From positions 558,001-622,000 of the forward strand of contig NZ_JAEPES010000001.1 in assembly GCF_016634425.1 (NCBI RefSeq): a DNA stretch of 64,000 nt, in the 5' to 3' direction. Source of the stretch: Lacisediminihabitans changchengi. GTDB taxonomy: Bacteria > Actinomycetota > Actinomycetes > Actinomycetales > Microbacteriaceae. The notes under the pieces are model-generated. The model saw only the letters and a program-made list of their open reading frames with translations. It made no database searches and was not told the DNA's origin. Below are positions 59,530-64,000 of this stretch, piece by piece (the first letter of the stretch is position 1; the number at the start of each line of letters is the position of its first letter). The position numbers and the translations under genes were made by a program.

Positions 59530-61856
59530 GAGCGCGCGGGGTGGATCTTCGGTTGGCGATTCCGGTCGCCGCGGCCTGGGCGGTCACCGCCGTGATGATC
59601 GGGATGCCCGGTGTGCTTCCCTGGGCGGTCGGTGCGTTGGTCGCGCTGGCGGTCGGCACCGCGGTACTCGGGCGTCGGTGGCGCTGGCTGCTCGTCGTGT
59701 CCCTCGCGTGTGCAACTGCGGCGGTCCCGGTCTCCCTCGCGGCAGCACAGGCCGGAGCGCGTCACCCCGCTGCGTTGGTGGAGGCGGCGCGTGCGGGTCG
59801 GCAGGTGACGGTGCTTCTCGTGGTCGACGAAACGATGCGGGACGGGCATCCGTTCGCGGCAACGCTGACCGACGCGTCGTTCGGGGAGACCGCGCTCAGT
59901 GCGTCGGTGCCGATAGCGGTTTTTCCGCAGCGCGGTGAGGTGGTTCAGCGCGCAGCGATCGGCTCGACGGTGTCGGCGCGGGGAGTGCTCGTGGCCGAAG
60001 ACCCGGGGGAGAGCGCCGCGTTCCGATTCTTCGTCTCCGGCGATCAGCGCGTGGTTCGGGGGCCACCGTGGTTTCTCGCCTGGGCCGATGGACTCCGCGC
60101 CGATTTCCGGCGGCTGGTAGCCGACCTGCCTGGCGATGGCGCGAGGCTCCTGCCCGGACTGTCGATCGGCGATACCTCCGCGGTCACCGACGAGCTCGAC
60201 GCATCCATGAAGGCATCATCGTTAACCCATTTGACCGCGGTCTCCGGGGCGAATTGCGCGGTGATCATCGCCCTGGTGATGCTGGCCGGGGCACGGCTCG
60301 GCCTGCCCCGCGGTGGGCGGATCGGCATTTCGCTGGTGGTCTTGCTCGGATTCGTCGTGCTGGTCACCCCCGAGCCAAGTGTGCTGCGTGCTGCGGTGAT
60401 GGCCGGGATCGTATTGGCGGCCCTGGCGAGCGGTCGACCGACGCGCGGGCTGCCGGTGCTCGCGCTGGCGGTGATCGTCCTGCTCATCGTCGATCCGTGG
60501 TTGGCGCGAAGCTACGGGTTTGCGCTGTCGGTTCTCGCGACCGGCGGACTGCTTCTGCTCGCCCGTCCTCTCGCTGGCGCTCTCGCACGATGGCTGCCGA
60601 TGCCTCTGGCCGTCGCGCTCTCCGTGCCGTTAGCCGCGCAGCTCGCCTGTCAGCCGGTATTGATCCTGCTGAATCCGTCCATTCCCACCTACGGGGTGAT
60701 CGCCAATGTGCTCGCGGAGCCCGCCGCGCCAGTGGCGACGGTGCTCGGACTTGTGGCCTGTGTGCTGGCGCCGTGGGTGCCGCCGCTCGCGCATCTCGTG
60801 GCGGCCATCGCGTGGGTGCCGTCGGCCTGGATCGCCGCGGTGGCCGGCTTCTTCGCCGGGCTGCCGGGCAATGCGCTCGCCTGGCCGGGCGGGGTCGTCG
60901 GGGTGGTACTGATCGGTGTCATGTCCGCGCTCGTGATGATGCTCGCGCTCGGTGTCGGCGGGCGCCGCGGGCGACGGGTCTTCGGCGTGCTGGTGGCCGC
61001 GTCATCCGTCGGCTATCTGGGAGTGGTGGCCGGCGACCACGTACGGGGCGAGCTGTCGCGCCCGGCGGACTGGCAGATCGCCGCCTGTGACATCGGTCAG
61101 GGCGACGCGGTGCTGGTGAGAAGCCTCGGAACGGTGGCCCTCATCGATACGGGACCCGACCCGAAGCTGCTGAGCGGATGTCTCGACACCCTCGGAATCT
61201 CGCGGATCGACCTGCTCGTGCTCAGCCATTACGACCTCGACCATGTTGGGGGCACCCCGGCGGTGTTCGGGCGGGTGGATCGCGCTCTTCTCGGCCCGGT
61301 CGCCGATAAGAATGACCAGCGACTCGCCGATGACCTTGCCGCGCACGGCGCCGCCGTCGAGCACGTGAGCAAAGGAATGACCGGTGTGCTCGGCGAACTC
61401 GGTTGGGAGGTGCTGTGGCCGAAAGCGAAGCTCGCCGGTGTGCAGCCTGGCAACGACGCGAGCGTGACACTGCGGTTTCGTGGAGTGGGGGCGTGCGCGG
61501 GCGGGTGTCTCAGTGCGCTCTTCCTCGGAGACCTGGGCGAGCAACCGCAGACCCTACTCATGGCGGCGAACCGACTGGATCATGTCGCAGTCGTGAAGGT
61601 TGCGCACCACGGCTCGGCCGACCAGAACGAGCGGCTGTACGGCGCGATTAGCGCCGACGTGGGAGTGATCGGTGTGGGCGCCGACAACGACTACGGGCAC
61701 CCCACCGATGCGTTGCTGGGCATTCTGAGGTCGTCTGGCACCGCGATCACCCGCACCGATCTGCAGGGGATGGTGCTGATCAGCGCGCGGGTGGATGGAG
61801 GCGAGACCATCTGGACGGAGCGGTCACCGCCGGGCGACCGGCTCTCACGCCACTAG
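59526..61856 (+). CDS. comEC: ComEC/Rec2 DNA uptake channel
   Basis: 776 aa, GTG at 59526 overlapping the comEA stop. The N-terminal half has several membrane helices and the competence domain (LLPGLSIGDTSAVTDELD, then SSLTHLTAVSGANCAVI, typical of this family). The C-terminal ~250 residues are a metallo-beta-lactamase fold: SHYDLDHVGG with the HxDxDH-like metal site, and VAHHGSADQNERLYGA plus GVGADNDYGHP. It would carry single-stranded DNA through the membrane and may degrade one strand. Confidence 0.95.
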   Translation: MRARGVDLRLAIPVAAAWAVTAVMIGMPGVLPWAVGALVALAVGTAVLGRRWRWLLVVSLACATAAVPVSLAAAQAGARHPAALVEAARAGRQVTVLLVVDETMRDGHPFAATLTDASFGETALSASVPIAVFPQRGEVVQRAAIGSTVSARGVLVAEDPGESAAFRFFVSGDQRVVRGPPWFLAWADGLRADFRRLVADLPGDGARLLPGLSIGDTSAVTDELDASMKASSLTHLTAVSGANCAVIIALVMLAGARLGLPRGGRIGISLVVLLGFVVLVTPEPSVLRAAVMAGIVLAALASGRPTRGLPVLALAVIVLLIVDPWLARSYGFALSVLATGGLLLLARPLAGALARWLPMPLAVALSVPLAAQLACQPVLILLNPSIPTYGVIANVLAEPAAPVATVLGLVACVLAPWVPPLAHLVAAIAWVPSAWIAAVAGFFAGLPGNALAWPGGVVGVVLIGVMSALVMMLALGVGGRRGRRVFGVLVAASSVGYLGVVAGDHVRGELSRPADWQIAACDIGQGDAVLVRSLGTVALIDTGPDPKLLSGCLDTLGISRIDLLVLSHYDLDHVGGTPAVFGRVDRALLGPVADKNDQRLADDLAAHGAAVEHVSKGMTGVLGELGWEVLWPKAKLAGVQPGNDASVTLRFRGVGACAGGCLSALFLGDLGEQPQTLLMAANRLDHVAVVKVAHHGSADQNERLYGAISADVGVIGVGADNDYGHPTDALLGILRSSGTAITRTDLQGMVLISARVDGGETIWTERSPPGDRLSRH

Positions 61857-61863
61857 TGTTCCT

Positions 61864-61922
61864 GGCCACGGAGCGTCACGGGCCACGGAGCGTCACAGGC
61901 AGCTGACAGTCACAGGCAGCTG
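61864..61922. repeat. Short tandem repeats at the end of comEC
   Basis: GGCCACGGAGCGTCAC is repeated (61864-61879 and 61881-61896), and CACAGGCAGCTG at 61894-61905 and 61911-61922 overlaps the last codons of the minus-strand lipoprotein. Local slippage is the likely origin. Confidence 0.65.
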
Positions 61923-62584
61923 CCGATGCCGCCATCGGTCGCGTAGACGGTCGACGGAGGGTTGCCGCTGGCGGCCCGAATCACGATGTAGACCACGCGG
62001 TCGGAGAGTTCCGGTTCGTAGTCGGTGTTCGGTGCGAGGATCTCGAACGAGACCATTCGATTTCCGCTTTGCAGCAGCTCGGTGTGCGACAGGCTGCCCG
62101 TGACGCCCGGTTGCAGGCCGGGGTAGGCCGCGCGCAGCTCAGCGGCGGTCGAACCGAGGTGGATGCCTTTCGCGGTGCGGAGCGAGGGGCTTGCCGGAGC
62201 GATTCCCGCGACTTTGCCGTCGACCACCTCGACATCGAAGGTGTTGTCCCCGGCGTAGTTCGCAACCCATCGGTCCGCCGCAGCGTCTCCGGCGGAAAAG
62301 CCATCGCCGTCTCCCTCGAGCTGGCAGTACTGCGGCATGAACTTCAGCAGCGGGCTGTCGGCTGCCGCCATTCCGATGCGGAGCGGGCCGAGTCCCTCCG
62401 GGGTGATCACCAGCGAATCGAGAGCGGGCGTGCCGGAGACGGTGGTCGGACTGGCCGACGGTTGCCCGGCATCCGCTGGCTGGGTCGCGGTCGGTGAGAG
62501 CGACGGACGGATCGGGTTCGTCGTGCATCCGGTCACCGCAAGGCCCGCGACGGACAGGATGACGATTGCTCGAACGATGCGCAT
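61910..62584 (-). CDS. Hypothetical lipoprotein
   Basis: 224 aa. Lipoprotein signal with hydrophobic AIVILSVAGLAV and lipobox VTGC (Cys about residue 20), then a Pro/Ser/Thr-rich linker of ~35 residues. The mature domain contains two similar parts, ITPEGLGPLRIGMAAADSPL and LRTAKGIHLGSTAAELRAAYPGL, a pattern seen in small actinobacterial lipoproteins of unknown role, where each unit starts with a GxxxGM/S-T repeat. Convergent with comEC. Function unknown. Confidence 0.75.
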   Translation of the reverse strand: MRIVRAIVILSVAGLAVTGCTTNPIRPSLSPTATQPADAGQPSASPTTVSGTPALDSLVITPEGLGPLRIGMAAADSPLLKFMPQYCQLEGDGDGFSAGDAAADRWVANYAGDNTFDVEVVDGKVAGIAPASPSLRTAKGIHLGSTAAELRAAYPGLQPGVTGSLSHTELLQSGNRMVSFEILAPNTDYEPELSDRVVYIVIRAASGNPPSTVYATDGGIGSCL

Positions 62585-62756
62585 GGGGCGACGATATCCC
62601 GTAGTCGCCGCGCACGAGCCGTTCGGTTCAGCACGTCACGATAACGATTGCCTGCGCGAGCTGGACGGCGCTGTCAGAGCTACCCCGTACGCTTGATCCG
62701 GGCATCTGATTCCGGCTTCAGCGGAACGATTACGGCGACCAGAGGGAATGGGCAGA

Positions 62757-63779
62757 ATGGCGACGAAAGCTCCCGCGAAGACGGCGGTCGCCATCCCGCA
62801 GCTGTCCTGGGACAAGGTTCGCCCGGCGCGGGTCGTGTTGGTCTCCGGGCCCGAAGACTTTCTCGCCGACCGTGCGATCCGGATGCTTCGGGACACACTC
62901 AAAGCGGAAGACCCGAGCCTCGAGGTCAACGACATCGACGCCGGCTCGTACGGTCCCGGCGAGCTCGTCACGCTCGCCAGCCCCTCGCTGTTCGCCGAGC
63001 CGCGCATGATCCGTGCTTTCACGGTGGAGAAGTGCACCGATGCGTTTATCGCCGAGACGCTGGCCTATCTCGCTGCTCCGGCGGACGACACCTACCTCGT
63101 GCTGCGTCACGGTGGGGGAGTGCGAGGCAAGAAGCTGCTCGACGCGGTGCGTGGGGGGCTCGGTGGCGGCATCGAGATCGTCTGCGCCGACCTGAAGAAG
63201 GACTCGGAGAAGCTCGACTTCGCTACCAAAGAGTTCTCCTCTCGCGGGCGCCGCATCACCAGTGGCGCGCTTCGGGCGCTCACCTCTGCCTTCGCCGACG
63301 ACCTGGCTGAGCTCGCCGCTGCCTGTCAGCAACTGTTGTCTGACGCCACGGAAGAGATCACCGAGGCGACGGTCGAGAAGTATTATTCCGGGCGGGTGGA
63401 GACGAACGCCTTTCGTGTCGCCGACATCGCGATCTCGGGTCGGCACGGCGAGGCGCTCATCTTGCTTCGGCATGCACTCGCGTCCGGCGCCGATCCGGTG
63501 CCGATAGTCGCGGCCTTCGCCAGCAAACTGCGCACCATGGCCAAGCTGGCTGGTGCGCGCGGCACTTCGGGACAGCTCGCCCAGCAGTTCGGACTCGCGC
63601 CGTGGCAGGTCGATCGTGCGCGCCGTGACCTGCAGGGCTGGGACGACGCCGGCCTTGGGCGCAGCATCGAACTCTTGGCCGAGACGGATGCCGCGGTCAA
63701 GGGCGCAGAACGCGACCCGGTGTACGCGCTCGAGCGCATGATCGGCGTGGTCAGCGCCCGCGGCCAGCAGCCCCGCTAA
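62757..63779 (+). CDS. holA: DNA polymerase III, delta subunit
   Basis: 340 aa from the ATG at 62757; an ATG at 62748 is possible (GAGGG lies 62742-62746). HolA is the clamp-loader subunit that opens the sliding clamp. The sequence has ARVVLVSGPEDFLADRAIRML near the start, DAGSYGPGELVTLASPSLF, and the C-terminal domain with HALASGADPVPIVAAFASKLRTM. It follows comEC in the usual actinobacterial order leuS-comEA-comEC-holA-rpsT, here with an extra lipoprotein gene on the other strand. Confidence 0.94.
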   Translation: MATKAPAKTAVAIPQLSWDKVRPARVVLVSGPEDFLADRAIRMLRDTLKAEDPSLEVNDIDAGSYGPGELVTLASPSLFAEPRMIRAFTVEKCTDAFIAETLAYLAAPADDTYLVLRHGGGVRGKKLLDAVRGGLGGGIEIVCADLKKDSEKLDFATKEFSSRGRRITSGALRALTSAFADDLAELAAACQQLLSDATEEITEATVEKYYSGRVETNAFRVADIAISGRHGEALILLRHALASGADPVPIVAAFASKLRTMAKLAGARGTSGQLAQQFGLAPWQVDRARRDLQGWDDAGLGRSIELLAETDAAVKGAERDPVYALERMIGVVSARGQQPR

Positions 63780-63787
63780 CCCCGGCC

Positions 63788-63883
63788 CCGTTCGTCGAGT
63801 AGCGCCCGAGCGCCCACACCCGTTCGTCGAGTAGCGCCCGAGCGCCCGCGCGCGGACGAGGACGCGTATCGAGGCCTCCACGC
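63788..63883 (+). repeat. Dispersed repeat after holA
   Basis: A 28-bp unit, CGTTCGTCGAGTAGCGCCCG plus AGCGCCC, occurs at 63788-63815 and 63820-63847, followed by GTATCGAGGCC. The same units occur inside pabB (55092-55246), marking a repeat family dispersed in the genome. Confidence 0.75.
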
Positions 63884-63916
63884 GAATCTCCCCGAGCCCC
63901 AGCCCCGGGCACGCGA

Positions 63917-63948
63917 AAAGACCCCGTCACGGCGGTGACGGGGTCTTT
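63917..63948. terminator. Two-way terminator between holA and rpsT
   Basis: AAAGACCCCGTCAC (63917-63930) pairs perfectly with GTGACGGGGTCTTT (63935-63948), a 14-bp stem with a four-base loop. On the minus strand it is followed by TTTTCGCG-type sequence, serving rpsT; on the plus strand by TTTCG, serving holA. Confidence 0.85.
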
Positions 63949-63963
63949 CGTAAAAGTCTCTAG

Positions 63964-64000
63964 TTAGAGCGCTGCAACCTGCTTGGCGATGGACGACTTG
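63964..64000 (-). CDS. rpsT: Ribosomal protein S20 (bS20), C-terminal end only
   Basis: Only the last 12 codons are in the window. They read KSSIAKQVAAL and a TAA stop on the minus strand, which is the typical end of actinobacterial S20 proteins. The position next to holA, convergent, and the strong terminator support it. Confidence 0.85.
   Translation of the reverse strand, partial: KSSIAKQVAAL

Overview
The window is high-GC DNA from an actinobacterium, most likely of the family Microbacteriaceae. The basis is gene content and order: rsfS near the left end, leuS-comEA-comEC-holA followed by a convergent rpsT at the right end, GTG/TTG/CTG starts, ATGA-type overlaps between genes, many promoters that place a -10 box 6-7 bases before the ATG (leaderless transcripts), and a LexA-type SOS box of the actinobacterial form. 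The species cannot be named from the sequence alone.

Layout. 1-2.2 kb: a membrane-anchored Ala/Pro-rich protein, rsfS and a coupled gene that appears to start with CTG. 2.3-5.0 kb: the methionine importer metN-metI-metQ. 5.6-7.6 kb: a tRNA-Ala(GGC) gene whose 3' 32 bases recur as a direct repeat 1,726 bp downstream, bracketing a small decayed island (one flavin-type oxidoreductase gene, one broken SnoaL-like gene, no integrase); the original tRNA terminator now lies beyond the distal repeat. 7.7-14.1 kb: a DUF1003 membrane protein, signal peptidase I, a YbdK-type ligase, an alpha/beta hydrolase, a secreted acid phosphatase made of two tandem copies, and a MerR-CarD regulatory pair. 14.5-18.0 kb: a TetR regulator, a hypothetical gene, a large 85-nt hairpin, a deacetylase and an SOS-controlled alkB.

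18.0-26.3 kb is the most interesting region. Two divergent operons separated by a 21-bp palindrome encode, on the minus side, a degenerate diiron protein, a fatty acyl-CoA reductase fused to a HAD phosphatase, an intact diiron protein and an SDR; on the plus side, an SDR, a PlsC acyltransferase and an alkyl-DHAP-synthase-like flavoenzyme. Together these could provide fatty alcohol, acyl-DHAP, ether-bond exchange and ketone reduction, that is, an aerobic ether-lipid pathway. The intact diiron protein has the ligand pattern of soluble desaturases and could modify the alkyl chain. The products have not been shown and the pathway is an inference.

26.4-30.6 kb, all minus: a lipid kinase, a TetR regulator with its ribosome site inside a hairpin, and two SDRs. 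30.6-31.1 kb: a spacer with four copies of a short inverted repeat. 31.1-40.2 kb: nucleoside hydrolase, a Ski2-like helicase, two hydrolases, an MFS exporter, a UbiA prenyltransferase, a lipocalin-like protein and a FUSC protein. 40.2-44.4 kb: a two-component system next to a small secreted Asp/Ser/Gly-rich protein and a dienelactone hydrolase, with shared CTCTCAT sites. 44.4-49.5 kb: GH15 glucanase, glucose-6-phosphate dehydrogenase, an App1-like phosphatase and a TetR regulator. 49.7-52.9 kb: an osmoprotectant ABC importer. 53.0-56.1 kb: dedA and the folate genes pabC/pabB, pabB carrying a dispersed repeat in frame. 56.1-64.0 kb: leuS, comEA, comEC, a lipoprotein, holA and the end of rpsT.

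No CRISPR array, rRNA, insertion sequence, riboswitch or replication origin was recognised.
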